Source: Candidatus Pantoea edessiphila
GTDB lineage: Bacteria > Pseudomonadota > Gammaproteobacteria > Enterobacterales > Enterobacteriaceae
Reading direction: 5' to 3'
Assembly: GCF_002933345.1 (NCBI RefSeq)
Contig: NZ_PDKR01000002.1
Location: 86,279 to 150,278 of the forward strand
DNA: 64,000 nucleotides
This document shows positions 53,433 to 64,000 of this stretch, piece by piece. The position numbers were made by a program, and so were the translations under genes. A model generated the notes under the pieces. It saw only the letters and a list, made by a program, of their open reading frames with translations. It had not been told where the DNA came from and did not search any database. Position 1 is the first letter of the stretch. The number at the start of each line of letters is the position of its first letter.

Positions 53433-53939
53433 ATGAAAAAATTTTTATTTCTAGCATCTTTAGTTATTATTTTTACATTTTCAACTTATTCACAAGCTTC
53501 TAATAAGGTGATTGCGGTTGTAAATTTATATGATATTTTACAAAAATTATCAACAAAAACCAATTTCGTTAAAAAAATAGAAATTGAATTTAAAATTCGT
53601 GAAAATGAACTAAAAAATCAAGAACGTAATTTAAAAAATAAAATTGATTCATATAATCGTGATAAATCAATAATGAAATTAAGTGAAAAAAACAAGCTTG
53701 AAAAATACATTATTAAACACAGAGAAATATTTTCCTCTAAATTACAGATTTTTGAACAAGATAAAATACGTCGACAAATAGAAGAGCGTAATAAAATCCT
53801 AATTAAAATCCAGAATGCAATAACGCAGGTAGCAAAGAAACGTAATTATGATATGGTAATAGATTCTAAAGCGACTGCTTACATATCTTCTGAGGCAAAC
53901 AACATTACTGGTGAAGTATTAAAAATAGTTAAAAAATGA
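53433..53939 (+). CDS. skp: Periplasmic chaperone Skp
   Basis: Trimeric jellyfish-shaped chaperone that carries unfolded outer-membrane proteins to BamA. The 168 residues (E. coli 161) begin with a signal peptide, MKKFLFLASLVIIFTFSTYS, likely cleaved after SQA. A short beta segment (KVIAVVNLYDIL) precedes a long charged coiled coil (about 45-130), and MVIDSKATAYIS matches the family end. Sequence conservation is modest but context after bamA is decisive. lpxD, which should follow, is missing. Confidence 0.93.
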   Translation: MKKFLFLASLVIIFTFSTYSQASNKVIAVVNLYDILQKLSTKTNFVKKIEIEFKIRENELKNQERNLKNKIDSYNRDKSIMKLSEKNKLEKYIIKHREIFSSKLQIFEQDKIRRQIEERNKILIKIQNAITQVAKKRNYDMVIDSKATAYISSEANNITGEVLKIVKK

Positions 53940-54130
53940 TATATTTACTGCTTAAATCAGTATAATTGAGGATGTTTATACAATACTTATATTCATGCAG
54001 TTATACTGAATATTATTTAATTTAAATTATATCTTATATCATGAAGAGATATTTATTATTGAATTACAAAAATATTTTAAACTAATTCTATGGTTATATG
54101 ATTTTATGGTTTTAAATCAGGAAAACTATC

Positions 54131-54601
54131 TTGACTATTGAAATTCATACTCTTAAAGCTGAAGATATTTTAAGGTTAATTCCACATCGTTATCCTTTTT
54201 TATTGGTTGATCGTGTATTAGAATTTAAAAAAAATAAGTATTTATATGCATTGAAAAATGTTTCAATTAATGAACCATTTTTTCAAGGACATTTTCCAGG
54301 AAAATCTATTTTTCCTGGGGTGCTTATTTTAGAGGCAATGGCTCAAGCCACTGGTATTTTGGCTTTCAAGAGTGTTGGTAAATTAAAATCCAATGAGCTT
54401 TATTATTTCGCTGGAATTAAAAATGCTCGTTTCAAACACCCAGTAATACCAGGAGATCAAATGATTATGAAAGTTATATTAGAAAAAACTCGTTTTGGTA
54501 TAACTCGTTTTAAGGGTGTAGCTACCGTTGATGGAAAAACAGTTTGCGAAGCTACTATGATGTGTGTCCGTAGGAATATAATTAATAATTTATCTTATTA
54601 A
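54131..54601 (+). CDS. fabZ: 3-hydroxyacyl-ACP dehydratase FabZ
   Basis: Dehydrates 3-hydroxyacyl-ACP in fatty-acid elongation. The 156 residues keep the hot-dog-fold catalytic His54 ([14 protein letters not shown]) and Glu68 ([12 protein letters not shown]). The start is TTG 54131 with AGGAAA upstream; E. coli fabZ also starts with TTG and aligns from the first residue. In relatives it lies between lpxD and lpxA; both neighbours are gone. A 13-bp perfect A/T hairpin (54576-54588 with 54595-54607) spans its stop codon and might end the message. Confidence 0.98.
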   Translation: MTIEIHTLKAEDILRLIPHRYPFLLVDRVLEFKKNKYLYALKNVSINEPFFQGHFPGKSIFPGVLILEAMAQATGILAFKSVGKLKSNELYYFAGIKNARFKHPVIPGDQMIMKVILEKTRFGITRFKGVATVDGKTVCEATMMCVRRNIINNLSY

Positions 54602-55046
54602 TTATATTAGTATGTAAATTTAATTAATTTTAAATAAGTAAATTGTGAGTCTAGATTTAAACTATTTTTTGTAACGATAATTGGTTAGTATATTGTAGTT
54701 GATTATCTAAAACATATAAAACAAAACGACGTTATTAAATCATGATGCAATTAATTATTTTACTATATTATAATAATTAAATCAGAAAATGGTTAGTTAT
54801 TATTTAGACATTGAAAAACATATCACTTCTTAAATTATCGTTACATTATCAAATTAAATTTTTTATAGTATTTGTGTAACATACTTTAATGGTATGACCT
54901 AGAAGTTAGATAATATTAAGGAGCTATGTTTTTTAATATATTAATTAAAAAAATTATTAAAACACTTTAATTATAAGTTCTATTATCAATCTTAGATTGT
55001 ATAAATTAATTAAATATATAACAAATTTAAATTGGATTTTTTAATA
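54602..55046. other. Noncoding gap at the site of lpxA and lpxB
   Basis: This 445-bp A/T-rich region lies between fabZ and rnhB, precisely where lpxA and lpxB lie in E. coli. No LpxA hexapeptide repeats or LpxB motifs are readable in any frame I scanned. An AAGGAG at 54919-54924 is followed by no open frame of note and looks like chance or a relic. Confidence 0.6.
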
Positions 55047-55637
55047 ATGTTTGACTTTAATCGCTATCCTGATATTAAATTTATTGCTGGTGTAGACGAA
55101 GTAGGACGAGGAGCATTGGTCGGAAGAATAGTAACAGCAGCAGTTATTTTACTTCCTGGTAGCCAAATAAGAGGTTTATCTGATTCAAAAAAAATATCTG
55201 TGAAGAAAAGAACGATTCTTTATGATGAAATCATAAGACAGTCATTAGATTTAAGTATTGGTTACGCTGAAGTAGAAGAGATTGACAGGATAAATGTTTT
55301 CCATGCAACAATGTTGGCAATGAGACGTGCGGTGGATGGATTATCTATTACACCTAATTATGTTTTAGTAGATGGCACTCATAGTCCTAAAATGATATAT
55401 CCAACAAAAACCATAATAAAAGGTGATTGCATTATCAGTGAAATTAGTGCTGCATCTATCATAGCTAAAGTAACAAGAGATCAAGAAATGATTAATTTAG
55501 ACCTATTATATCCCCAATATGGTTTTGCACAACACAAAGGTTATCCTACTAAGGTGCATATTAATAATTTAAAAAAATATGGCGCTACCCCTTATCATAG
55601 ACGTAGTTTTGCACCTGTATTAAATACTCTAATTTAA
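55047..55637 (+). CDS. rnhB: Ribonuclease HII
   Basis: Cleaves RNA in RNA-DNA hybrids and removes misincorporated ribonucleotides. ATG 55047 gives 196 residues beginning [22 protein letters not shown]; a TTG five codons upstream is possible but adds unmatched residues. Active-site Asp17 and Glu18 sit in GVDEVGRG, with further acidic residues in LVDGTHSPK and [10 protein letters not shown]. It precedes dnaE by 28 bp, the enterobacterial order. Confidence 0.97.
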   Translation: MFDFNRYPDIKFIAGVDEVGRGALVGRIVTAAVILLPGSQIRGLSDSKKISVKKRTILYDEIIRQSLDLSIGYAEVEEIDRINVFHATMLAMRRAVDGLSITPNYVLVDGTHSPKMIYPTKTIIKGDCIISEISAASIIAKVTRDQEMINLDLLYPQYGFAQHKGYPTKVHINNLKKYGATPYHRRSFAPVLNTLI

Positions 55638-55665
55638 AATATATAAATTAATATAAAATATTATA

Positions 55666-58600
55666 ATGACTACTGAACCTAAATTTATACATTTAAATGT
55701 TCATAGCGATTATTCTATGATTGATGGTTTAATTAAAATCAAATCTATAGTTAAAAAAGCATTTTTACTTGGTATGCCATCTATTGCTATTACTGATTTT
55801 ACTAATGTTTGTGGATTAATACAGTTTTATTGTAATTCACATAATATGGGTATTAAGCCCATTGTTGGTACGGATTTTAAAGTTAATAATAATATATTAA
55901 GTAATCATTGTACTAAAATTACTATTCTTGCTTCTAATAATATTGGTTATCAAAATTTAATTTTACTTATTTCTCGTGCCTACAAACGTGGTTATGGACT
56001 TAATGGTCCTACTATAGAGTTAGATTGGTTATGTGAGTTAAAAGAAGGATTAATTATTCTTTCTGGTGGACGTTATGGTGATGTTGGCCGCAATTTACTA
56101 CTTGATAATAAATTATTAGTATCGAAGTGTTTACAGTTTTATAAGAAATATTTTACTGATAATTACTACTTAGAATTAACAAGAACGGGTCGACCACATG
56201 AAGAAATTTATTTAAATAAGGCAATAGAATTATCTATTACCGAAAATTTACCAGTAGTGGCTACTAATGAAGTTCGTTTCCTTAATCAAGAAGATTTTAA
56301 TGCTCATGAAATTCGCGTAGCTATAAATAGTGGATATACTATTAGCAATCCTAAACTTCATAGTAATTATAGTAATCAACAATATATGCGTAGTGAAGAT
56401 GAAATGTGCGATTTATTTTCAGAAATTCCTGAAGCACTTAAAAACACTGTTGAAATTGCTAAAAGATGTAATGTTACCCTAAAGTTAGGGAAATATTATT
56501 TGCCAAAATTTAAAACAGGTAATATGAATCCAGAAAATTTTTTAGTTTTTCAATCAAAATTAGGGTTGAATAAACGTCTCAAATTTATCTTTAAGGATCG
56601 CATAGAATGTAGTAAAAAACGAATTAAATACGATCATCGTCTTCAATTAGAACTTAATATTATTAATAAAATGGGTTTTCCTAGCTATTTTTTAATAGTG
56701 ATGGAATTTATTAAATGGGCAAAAAATAACAATATACCTGTTGGTCCTGGCAGAGGTTCTGGTGCTGGTTCTCTAGTAGCTTACGCACTTGAAATCACTG
56801 ATATAGATCCTATAAGATTCAATCTTTTATTTGAACGTTTCCTAAATCCAGAACGTGTGTCAATGCCTGATTTTGATATTGATTTTTGCATGGAAAAAAG
56901 AGATAAAGTTATTGAACATGTTGCTGAAATATACGGACAAGAAGCAGTTTCTCAAATTATTACTTTTGGAACTATGACAGCAAAAGCCGTCATTAGAGAT
57001 GTTGGAAGAGTATTAGAATATCCTTATGGATTTATAGATAAAATTGCTAAATTAGTTCCATCTGATATAGGTATTACATTAGAAAAAGCATTTATAACAG
57101 AAAAAAGTTTAATAAATTTATACAAAACAGATGAAGAAGTTAAAATGCTTATAGATACAGCACGTAAGTTAGAAGGTGTTATACGTAATGTAAGTAAACA
57201 TGCTGGTGGTATAGTCATTTCTCCAACTAAAATTACTGATTTTGCTCCTATTTATTGTGATGAAAATGGTTGTAATACGGTTACACAATTTGATAAAAAT
57301 GATATAGAATACATCGGATTAGTTAAGTTTGACTTTTTAGGATTAAAAACTCTTACTATTATAAATAGTACTATAAATATGGTTAATATTCGTAATAAGC
57401 AACAAGAAAAACCATTAATTAATATTGAAACAATTTCCCTTAAAGATGAAAAAAGCTTTAAAATGCTAAAAAAAGCAGAAACAACTGCAGTATTTCAGCT
57501 TGAATCGCGTGGTATGAAAGATTTAATTAAACGTTTACAACCTGATTGTTTTGAAGACATAATTGCATTATTAGCATTATTTCGCCCTGGACCTTTGCAA
57601 TCAAGAATGGTCGATAATTTTATTAATAGAAAACATGGAAAAGAAACAATATATTATCCAGATATTAAGTGGCAACATGAAAATTTAAAACCCATATTAG
57701 AATCTACTTACGGTATAATTCTTTATCAAGAACAAGTGATGCAAATTGCACAAGTACTTTCTGGTTATACTCTAGGTAAAGCAGATATCTTACGTAGAGC
57801 AATGGGTAAAAAAGACCCAGAAGAAATGGCAAAACAGAGATCAGTCTTTAAAGAAGGTGCAGAACTTATGGGTGTTAACACTAAACTTGCAATGAAGATC
57901 TTCGATTTATTAGAAAAATTTGCTGGGTATGGTTTTAATAAATCACATTCTGTTGCATATGCTTTGGTATCTTATCAAACGTTGTGGTTAAAATCCAATT
58001 ATCCTGCTGCATTTATTGCAGCAGCGATGACTGCAGATATTGATAATATTGAAAAAATTATTAGCTTGGTAGAAGAATGTTATCGCATGAAAATAAAAAT
58101 ATTACCACCAAATATAAATCATAGTTTATATGAATTTCATGTTAATCAAGAAGGAGAAATTTTATATGGAATAGGTGCAATTAAAGGTATAGGAAAACTT
58201 CATATTGAATCAATTCTTGATACAAGATGTAAAGAGGGAAGCTTTAGTAATTTTTTTGATTTTTGTCAAAGGATTGATTTAAGGAAAATAAATCGTCGTA
58301 TAATAGAAAAATTAATTATGTCTGGTGCTTTAGATTGCTTATGTTCGAATCGTGCTTTAATGATGAATTCAATCGATGAAGCAATTAAGATTTCTAATCA
58401 TAATATAAAAAAGAAAATTACGGGACAATTTGATATGTTTGAAGTGTTAATTAAAAAACCAAAACAAATTAACATGATTAATAAAAATCACATATTTTGG
58501 TCTCCACAAAAACAACTTGATGCTGAAAAAGAAACTCTTGGTTTATATCTTACTGGTCATCCTATGAATGCTTATTTAAAAGAAGTTGCTTATTACTCTA

Positions 58601-59151
58601 ATGGAATAAATTTAAGTACTATCCATTCTTTAGATCATAGAAAAACAATTGTTATTGTTGGAATAATAATCAACATAAAAACGATGTTAACTAAAACAGG
58701 ACATTATATAGCCATTTGTACATTAGATGATAGTTATGGTCGAATAGAAATAATATTTTATAGTGAAATTTTTAGCAAATATAAATCATTCTTAAAGAAA
58801 GATAATATTTTTATTATTAAAGGCAAAATAAAGATTGATAATTTTAATGATAGCATTAAAATGGTTGCTTACGAAGTAATGAATATAGATCAAGCACGTA
58901 AAAAACATGTAACTGAGGTTTCTATATTACTTAAAGATGAACAATTTAATAACAAATTATTAAATTTAATTTATGAATTAATTGAATCATATTGCTCAGG
59001 AAAAATCCCTATAAACATTTATGTGAATAAAAATAATATACTATCAAAGTTAAAAAACAAAAAAAAATTATTTGTCTCTCTTAACGATAATTTAATTACT
59101 GACTTAAGATTGTTGATTGGAAATAATCAGGTAGAACTTAAATTTCGATAA
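55666..59151 (+). CDS. dnaE: DNA polymerase III alpha subunit
   Basis: Replicative polymerase. The 1161 residues match E. coli (1160). The N-terminal PHP domain starts with [13 protein letters not shown]; the polymerase acidic motif PDFDIDF is at 401-407 (Asp404 and Asp406), and [16 protein letters not shown] is intact. The internal beta-clamp-binding motif QFDMF is at 921-925 (QADMF in E. coli), followed by an OB domain. A run of nine A lies near the 3' end (59049-59057). No frameshift is seen. accA starts 11 bp after the stop. Confidence 0.99.
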   Translation: MTTEPKFIHLNVHSDYSMIDGLIKIKSIVKKAFLLGMPSIAITDFTNVCGLIQFYCNSHNMGIKPIVGTDFKVNNNILSNHCTKITILASNNIGYQNLILLISRAYKRGYGLNGPTIELDWLCELKEGLIILSGGRYGDVGRNLLLDNKLLVSKCLQFYKKYFTDNYYLELTRTGRPHEEIYLNKAIELSITENLPVVATNEVRFLNQEDFNAHEIRVAINSGYTISNPKLHSNYSNQQYMRSEDEMCDLFSEIPEALKNTVEIAKRCNVTLKLGKYYLPKFKTGNMNPENFLVFQSKLGLNKRLKFIFKDRIECSKKRIKYDHRLQLELNIINKMGFPSYFLIVMEFIKWAKNNNIPVGPGRGSGAGSLVAYALEITDIDPIRFNLLFERFLNPERVSMPDFDIDFCMEKRDKVIEHVAEIYGQEAVSQIITFGTMTAKAVIRDVGRVLEYPYGFIDKIAKLVPSDIGITLEKAFITEKSLINLYKTDEEVKMLIDTARKLEGVIRNVSKHAGGIVISPTKITDFAPIYCDENGCNTVTQFDKNDIEYIGLVKFDFLGLKTLTIINSTINMVNIRNKQQEKPLINIETISLKDEKSFKMLKKAETTAVFQLESRGMKDLIKRLQPDCFEDIIALLALFRPGPLQSRMVDNFINRKHGKETIYYPDIKWQHENLKPILESTYGIILYQEQVMQIAQVLSGYTLGKADILRRAMGKKDPEEMAKQRSVFKEGAELMGVNTKLAMKIFDLLEKFAGYGFNKSHSVAYALVSYQTLWLKSNYPAAFIAAAMTADIDNIEKIISLVEECYRMKIKILPPNINHSLYEFHVNQEGEILYGIGAIKGIGKLHIESILDTRCKEGSFSNFFDFCQRIDLRKINRRIIEKLIMSGALDCLCSNRALMMNSIDEAIKISNHNIKKKITGQFDMFEVLIKKPKQINMINKNHIFWSPQKQLDAEKETLGLYLTGHPMNAYLKEVAYYSNGINLSTIHSLDHRKTIVIVGIIINIKTMLTKTGHYIAICTLDDSYGRIEIIFYSEIFSKYKSFLKKDNIFIIKGKIKIDNFNDSIKMVAYEVMNIDQARKKHVTEVSILLKDEQFNNKLLNLIYELIESYCSGKIPINIYVNKNNILSKLKNKKKLFVSLNDNLITDLRLLIGNNQVELKFR

Positions 59152-59162
59152 AGTATAAATAT

Positions 59163-60119
59163 ATGAATCTTAAATATTTAGATTTTGAACAACCGATAGT
59201 AGAAATAGAAACAAAAATTAATTCACTTAATTCAATTAATTATTTTCATAATTCACACATAAATATTGATCAAGAAATAAAAAGCTTGAATAAAAAGAGT
59301 GCTGATTTGACTCATAAAATATTTTCAAGTTTAAATGCATGGCAAATTTTACAACTATCACGTCATCCTTTGCGTCCTTATACCTATGACTATGTCTGCA
59401 ATATATTTGATGATTTCGACGAGCTAGCAGGAGATCGTTTATATGCGGATGACAAAGCTATTATTGGCGGTATTTCACGCTTAGATCAACGTCCAGTAAT
59501 GGTAATAGGTCATCAAAAGGGTAGAGCAATTAAAGAAAAAATACTCCGAAATTTTGGAATGTCAGGTCCAGAAGGATATCGTAAGGCATTGCGTCTAATG
59601 AAAATGGCAGAAAAATTTAAAATGCCAGTAATTACTTTTATAGATACCCCTGGTGCTTATCCAGGTGTAAGTGCTGAAAAACGTGGTCAATGTGGAGCGA
59701 TAGCACATAATTTAAGTGAAATGTCAATGCTAAGAGTACCAATAATATGTACTGTCATTGGCGAAGGAGGTTCTGGTGGTGCTTTAGCAATTGGTATTGG
59801 AGATAAAATAAACATGCTTCAATATAGTACATATTCAGTAATTTCTCCAGAAGGGTGTGCTTCTATTTTATGGAAGGATGCAAATAAAGCACCTTTAGCA
59901 GCAGAAGCTATGGGTATTACTGCTAATTATTTAAAAGAACTTAAATTAATAGATACAATTATTCCGGAACCATTAGGAGGAGCTCATCGAAATCTTATTG
60001 AAATATCAAATAATATGAAACAACAACTTTTATTTGATTTAAATGATTTAGATAAATTAACCACTGAAATGTTGCTCGCTCGCCGTTATAAACGTTTAAT
60101 TAGTTATGGATATGTTTAA
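59163..60119 (+). CDS. accA: Acetyl-CoA carboxylase carboxyltransferase alpha subunit
   Basis: With AccD transfers carboxyl from biotin to acetyl-CoA, giving malonyl-CoA for fatty acids. The 318 residues match E. coli (319). Key segments are [36 protein letters not shown] and the CoA-binding [16 protein letters not shown]. It follows dnaE by 11 bp. It links the pyruvate dehydrogenase complex (acetyl-CoA) with FabZ and CdsA in membrane lipid formation. Confidence 0.98.
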   Translation: MNLKYLDFEQPIVEIETKINSLNSINYFHNSHINIDQEIKSLNKKSADLTHKIFSSLNAWQILQLSRHPLRPYTYDYVCNIFDDFDELAGDRLYADDKAIIGGISRLDQRPVMVIGHQKGRAIKEKILRNFGMSGPEGYRKALRLMKMAEKFKMPVITFIDTPGAYPGVSAEKRGQCGAIAHNLSEMSMLRVPIICTVIGEGGSGGALAIGIGDKINMLQYSTYSVISPEGCASILWKDANKAPLAAEAMGITANYLKELKLIDTIIPEPLGGAHRNLIEISNNMKQQLLFDLNDLDKLTTEMLLARRYKRLISYGYV

Positions 60120-60351
60120 TATCTTATTAAATTTATGTTTAAATATTTTAATATTAATTATTTATTATATTTTAATTATAAAGAAATAATCATAATAGTC
60201 TTCATTATCATTTAATAAATGATCAAAACTTATTGTATATTAATTAACCATTAATAAACCTATACAGTTAGAAAATTAATGCAAGATATTTCATAGTTAA
60301 TAGTTAACGGATAATTTTTATGTCTTTATTAAAAATAAGGATCACATATTT

Positions 60352-61707
60352 ATGTTTTTCAATAAAGTTGACTCATTACTTTATAACAATTCAAGAGTTG
60401 TAATAGCATTTAGTGGCGGTTTAGACTCAACTGCATTATTGCATTATTTATCTATATGGCATAAAGTTCATCCTCAATCTAACTTACGAGCCATACATAT
60501 AAATCATGGATTAAACATAAATGCAAATAGTTGGGCTAGTCATTGTAGAAAATTATGTTTAAAATGGAAGATCAATTGTAGCATATTAAAAATAAAAATT
60601 AAAAATACTAACAAAAAAGGTATTGAAGCAACAGCTCGTAAAGAAAGATATAAAGCATTAATATCTTCTTTATATCCTGAAGAAATCTTATTGACTGCAC
60701 ATCATCTTGATGATCAATGCGAAACTTTTTTATTGGCAATTAAACGGGGTAGTGGTCCATTAGGTTTAGGTGCTATATATCCTTTAATTATAATTGGTAA
60801 TAATAAAATATTAAGACCATTTTTAGAATATCCACGTAAATTAATAAAAAGCTATGCAAAAAAATATCATCTTAATTGGATAGAGGATGAAAGCAACTAT
60901 AATATAGATTTTGATCGTAATTTTTTGCGTAATTTGATTTTACCAAAAATAATTGCTAAATGGCCAAATTTTATAGAAACTACCACAAGAACTTCGTTGT
61001 TATGTAGAAAACAAGAGCTTTTAATTGATGAGTTATTATTAGATCAGCTAGAAAATCTTATATCAAAAGATGGCAGTTTATATTTTCTTCCTTTATTAAA
61101 AATGAGTGATATTAAAGTCTATGCCTTATTGCGTAGATGGATTGCTAAACAAGGAAGTTTAATGCCTTCTTATAACAAATTAAAAGTAATTTATTATGAA
61201 ATTATTTTAAGTCGTAAAGACGCACAACCTCGTCTTAAATTAGGTTCATATGAAATAAGGAGATTTCGTAATTATCTATATATATTACCAATAAACAAAT
61301 CATTAAAAAATATTACAATCAATTGGAAAAATTTAAATACAGAATTAGTTCTTCCTCAAAATTTAGGATTACTTAAAGCTAATTACAATAATAAATTGAT
61401 ACGCTTACCTATTTATAATGAATATGTTACTATTCAATTTTATGCGAATGGCTCTTGTCATTTAGTAGGACGTAAAAATAAATATAAAATAAAAAAAATA
61501 TGGCAAGAATTCAATATTCCACCATGGAATAGACATCGTATTCCTTTGATATACTATAATCAAATTCTTATATGTGCAGTAAATTTATTCATTACAGTTG
61601 ATGGAACTGTTTTAAATGATAATAATGGATGGCAAGTAATATGGGATCAAAATAAAGATAAACACAATCAAACAGAAAAATATTCATATATTAATAAAGA
61701 TTGTTAA
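60352..61707 (+). CDS. tilS: tRNA(Ile)-lysidine synthetase
   Basis: Converts C34 of the CAU-anticodon tRNA-Ile to lysidine so that it reads AUA, essential in a genome that uses AUA heavily. The 451 residues (E. coli 432) show the PP-loop SGGLDS at 21-26, HINHGLNINANSWA and LTAHHLDDQCETFLLAIKRG, plus the C-terminal domains. AAGGAT lies upstream of ATG 60352. The 232-bp gap after accA replaces ldcC and neighbours. It converges on proS. Confidence 0.96.
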   Translation: MFFNKVDSLLYNNSRVVIAFSGGLDSTALLHYLSIWHKVHPQSNLRAIHINHGLNINANSWASHCRKLCLKWKINCSILKIKIKNTNKKGIEATARKERYKALISSLYPEEILLTAHHLDDQCETFLLAIKRGSGPLGLGAIYPLIIIGNNKILRPFLEYPRKLIKSYAKKYHLNWIEDESNYNIDFDRNFLRNLILPKIIAKWPNFIETTTRTSLLCRKQELLIDELLLDQLENLISKDGSLYFLPLLKMSDIKVYALLRRWIAKQGSLMPSYNKLKVIYYEIILSRKDAQPRLKLGSYEIRRFRNYLYILPINKSLKNITINWKNLNTELVLPQNLGLLKANYNNKLIRLPIYNEYVTIQFYANGSCHLVGRKNKYKIKKIWQEFNIPPWNRHRIPLIYYNQILICAVNLFITVDGTVLNDNNGWQVIWDQNKDKHNQTEKYSYINKDC

Positions 61708-61766
61708 TCTATTAAAATAATTGCAATAAATAAATTTCTGTTTGTTATTTCTAATCTAAAAAAATA

Positions 61767-63488
61767 TTATTTTTTATTAAGAATATTAAGTAAAAAATCT
61801 AGAATTTTATTCTGTTGAATCAATTTTTTTTCACCAGTATTACGTAACTTATATTCGATTACTTTATTTTGAAGATTTTTATCACTGACTATTACAATAT
61901 GTGGTATACCAATTAGTTCCATATCTGCAAACATAACACCTGGATTATCTTTACGATCATCAACAATAACATCAATTCCTTTTTTAATTAATATATTATA
62001 TATATTTTCTACAAATTCTCTTACATTCGAAGAATTATGTATGTTTATTGGAATAATTGCTATTTCAAAAGGAGATAAAGAAATAGGCCAAATAATACCT
62101 TGTTTATCATGATTTTGCTCAATGATAGCAGCTACAATACGTGTGATACCTATTCCATAACAACCCATTAATATTGTTTTACTAGTTGCATATTCATCTT
62201 GAATTAATGTTTTTATCATTTCAGAATACTTAGTACCTAATTGAAAGATATGTCCTACTTCAATACCCCGTTTTATTTGTAATACTCCTTTTCCATCTGG
62301 ACTTGAATCCCCTTCAACTACATTACGTATATCAGCTACTCTAGCTAATGGTAAATCTCTTTCCCAATTAATTCCAATATAATATTTGCCGTCAATATTA
62401 GCACCGGCAACAAAATCAGTCATATTAGCTACAGTTCTATCAACAATAATTGGTATATTTAAACCTATAGGACCTATCGATCCCGGTCCAGCTCCTATCT
62501 TAAAACGTATTTCTTTTTCACTAGCAAATGTTAAAGGTGATGCTATTATATTAATTTTTTCTATTTTCTTTTCATTTAATTCGTGATCTCCACGAATTAA
62601 TAATGCAATTAAATTAAATCCTTTTTCTTGTCTACCTTTAACTATTAATGTTTTAATGGTTTTTTTTATTGAAATACCAAAATTATTTACAAGTGATACA
62701 ATACTATCTATATTTGGAGTATCAATTTGAAGTAATTTTTTAGTTGGTAAAATAAATTCTTTTTTTTGTGAAACTGCTTCAGCACATTCAATATTAGCAG
62801 CGTAATCTGATTGATTTGAAATAACTATTAGATCTTCACCATTATTTGTTATTGCTTGAAATTCATGTGAAATATTACCACCTATAGATCCATTATCTGC
62901 TTGTACTATCCGAAAATTTAAACCCATATAATTAAAAATATTATTATAAGAATCATACATGGTTGTATACATCTTTTCTAAAGATTCTTTACATAGATGA
63001 AAAGAATAAGCATCTTTCATAATAAATTCACGTGAACGAATAACACCAAATCGTGAACGCATCTCATCACGAAATTTAGTTTGAATTTGGTATAAATTTA
63101 TTGGGAGTTGTTTGTATGATCTTAATTCATTTCTTATCAAATTGGTGATTACTTCTTCATGTGTTGGACCAAGAACATATAAACGGTTGTGACGATCTTT
63201 TATTTTTAATAATTCTGGACCATATATTTCCCAACGACCGCTTTTTTTCCATAAATCAGCAGGCTGTACCATTGGCATAGAGATTTCAATTGCGCCTATT
63301 TTATTCATTTCTCTGCGTATTATATTTTTAATTTTTTTAAGGACACGAATACCAGTAGGCAACCAAATATATAAACCAGAAGATAATTTACGAATCATTC
63401 CTGCACGTATCATTAGTTTATGGCTAATTATTTCCGTTTCGGCAGAAATCTCCTTATGAGTGGATAATAAATATTTACTAGTACGCAT
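61767..63488 (-). CDS. proS: Prolyl-tRNA synthetase
   Basis: Charges tRNA-Pro. ATG 63488 gives [13 protein letters not shown], aligned with E. coli ProS (573 versus 572 residues), with TTGGAT upstream; a TTG two codons earlier is also open. Class II motifs are present: [18 protein letters not shown], motif 2 around [19 protein letters not shown], and [17 protein letters not shown] (motif 3). The inserted editing domain between motifs 2 and 3 is kept, so mischarged Ala-tRNA-Pro can probably be cleared. It is divergent from the rRNA operon at the right edge. Confidence 0.98.
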   Translation of the reverse strand: MRTSKYLLSTHKEISAETEIISHKLMIRAGMIRKLSSGLYIWLPTGIRVLKKIKNIIRREMNKIGAIEISMPMVQPADLWKKSGRWEIYGPELLKIKDRHNRLYVLGPTHEEVITNLIRNELRSYKQLPINLYQIQTKFRDEMRSRFGVIRSREFIMKDAYSFHLCKESLEKMYTTMYDSYNNIFNYMGLNFRIVQADNGSIGGNISHEFQAITNNGEDLIVISNQSDYAANIECAEAVSQKKEFILPTKKLLQIDTPNIDSIVSLVNNFGISIKKTIKTLIVKGRQEKGFNLIALLIRGDHELNEKKIEKINIIASPLTFASEKEIRFKIGAGPGSIGPIGLNIPIIVDRTVANMTDFVAGANIDGKYYIGINWERDLPLARVADIRNVVEGDSSPDGKGVLQIKRGIEVGHIFQLGTKYSEMIKTLIQDEYATSKTILMGCYGIGITRIVAAIIEQNHDKQGIIWPISLSPFEIAIIPINIHNSSNVREFVENIYNILIKKGIDVIVDDRKDNPGVMFADMELIGIPHIVIVSDKNLQNKVIEYKLRNTGEKKLIQQNKILDFLLNILNKK

Positions 63489-63928
63489 TAACAATCCAAT
63501 TAATATAATTTTAAATAATTTATTTAACTTATAAAATATTTATTTTTATCAAAAAAAATAATTTTAGTTTTATTAATAATAATAAACAAAATATCATTAT
63601 ATGATTTTGCATATTGATAATTAAATCATTATTTAATGATATAATAGATAATTATTTTTAATTAATAATATTAAAATCGATTTATAAAAAAATATTTTTA
63701 ATATTCTTGTAAAAATAGTAAAATATTACCATGAAAATGACATTAATTTTTATTTTCAATAAAATATTTTGCTACTTATTCTAAATATTTCATTTTATGA
63801 TATTTAAATAATAATCTTTTAATTTAATAATTATCAAAATATAATAATATCTCGATAGACAATATTTAATAATATTATAATATAGTCAAGATATTTATAA
63901 TTAATCAGTATATTTAGACAAGAAAAAC
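63489..63928. other. Spacer between proS and the rRNA promoter
   Basis: This 440-bp A/T-rich spacer separates proS from the rRNA promoter. metNIQ and gmhB, which lie here in E. coli, have left no recognisable trace. It probably contains the proS promoter and any upstream activating A-tracts of the rRNA promoter. Confidence 0.5.
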
Positions 63929-63957
63929 TTGACTAATAAGGTCAACAGAGTTAGCAT
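63929..63957 (+). promoter_or_regulatory. rRNA operon promoter (P2-like)
   Basis: A consensus-like -35 TTGACT (63929-63934) is followed after 17 bases by TAGCAT (63952-63957), a four-of-six -10. TTGACT also begins E. coli rrn P2. The boxA-like leader 30 bases downstream and the position after proS support an rRNA role. The -10 assignment is tentative because other A/T hexamers lie nearby. Confidence 0.6.
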
Positions 63958-63986
63958 AACGAATTATTATAATTATTATTAACAAA

Positions 63987-64000
63987 GCTCTTTAACAATT
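63987..64000 (+). promoter_or_regulatory. boxA-like antitermination leader of an rRNA operon
   Basis: The last 14 bases, GCTCTTTAACAATT, match the conserved enterobacterial rrn leader containing boxA, where Nus factors assemble on the transcript. The 16S gene itself would begin beyond the window edge. This agrees with rrnH following proS in E. coli. Confidence 0.85.

Noticed and set aside
53940..54130. Remnant of lpxD between skp and fabZ
   Set aside because: The 191-bp gap shows no hexapeptide-repeat coding pattern; treated as complete loss.

Overview
This window looks like a stretch of chromosome from a strongly reduced, AT-rich gammaproteobacterial (Enterobacterales) nutritional symbiont, most likely of an insect. 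Three things point this way. Nearly every protein aligns closely from memory with its E. coli K-12 counterpart. Gene order follows the E. coli leu-to-rrnH interval with large blocks deleted. Intergenic DNA is almost pure A/T, and there are no mobile elements, prophage or CRISPR arrays. I do not name the genus: the sequence alone does not settle it.

Layout. 1-4901 (minus): leuDCBA for leucine, with a leader hairpin upstream of leuA. 5415-7625 (plus): ilvIH, acetohydroxyacid synthase. 7716-19299 (plus): a collapsed dcw cluster with rsmH, murE, murF, mraY, murD, murG, murC, ddlB and ftsZ; mraZ, ftsL, ftsI, ftsW, ftsQ, ftsA and lpxC are missing from their usual places. 20313-22934: secA. 22978-25445 (minus): zapD, coaE, nadC. 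26519-31890 (plus): aceEF-lpd, pyruvate dehydrogenase. 32323-32856: hpt. 32895-36432 (minus): panC, panB, folK, pcnB. 36857-40516: dksA and hemL (minus), erpA (plus), mtn (minus). 41018-42944 (minus): dapD, map. 43230-60119 (plus): rpsB-tsf-pyrH-frr-dxr-uppS-cdsA-rseP-bamA-skp-fabZ-rnhB-dnaE-accA, with lpxD, lpxA and lpxB gone. 60352-61707: tilS. 61767-63488 (minus): proS. The last 80 bases are the promoter and boxA-like leader of an rRNA operon whose genes lie just beyond the right edge, as rrnH follows proS in E. coli.

How the genes work together. The retained functions are leucine and branched-chain amino acid synthesis (leuABCD, ilvIH), a lysine/diaminopimelate step (dapD), cofactor steps (pantothenate panBC, CoA coaE, NAD nadC, folate folK, haem hemL, Fe-S erpA, isoprenoid dxr/uppS), pyruvate to acetyl-CoA to fatty acids (aceEF-lpd, accA, fabZ), and core replication, transcription and translation. 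Peptidoglycan precursor synthesis is complete here from UDP-MurNAc-L-Ala to lipid II, but most divisome genes of the cluster are absent. BamA and Skp remain, yet the lipid A genes that flank them in relatives are gone, suggesting an outer membrane without LPS.

I found no undescribed multi-gene system. The most interesting signals are small: a probable leu attenuator in a divergent intergenic region, a HemL with a shortened gating loop, an FtsZ whose C-terminal docking peptide is unchanged although ftsA is gone from the cluster, long perfect AT hairpins, and poly-A tracts inside coding regions. Comparisons with E. coli are from memory; no alignments, folding or statistics were run.
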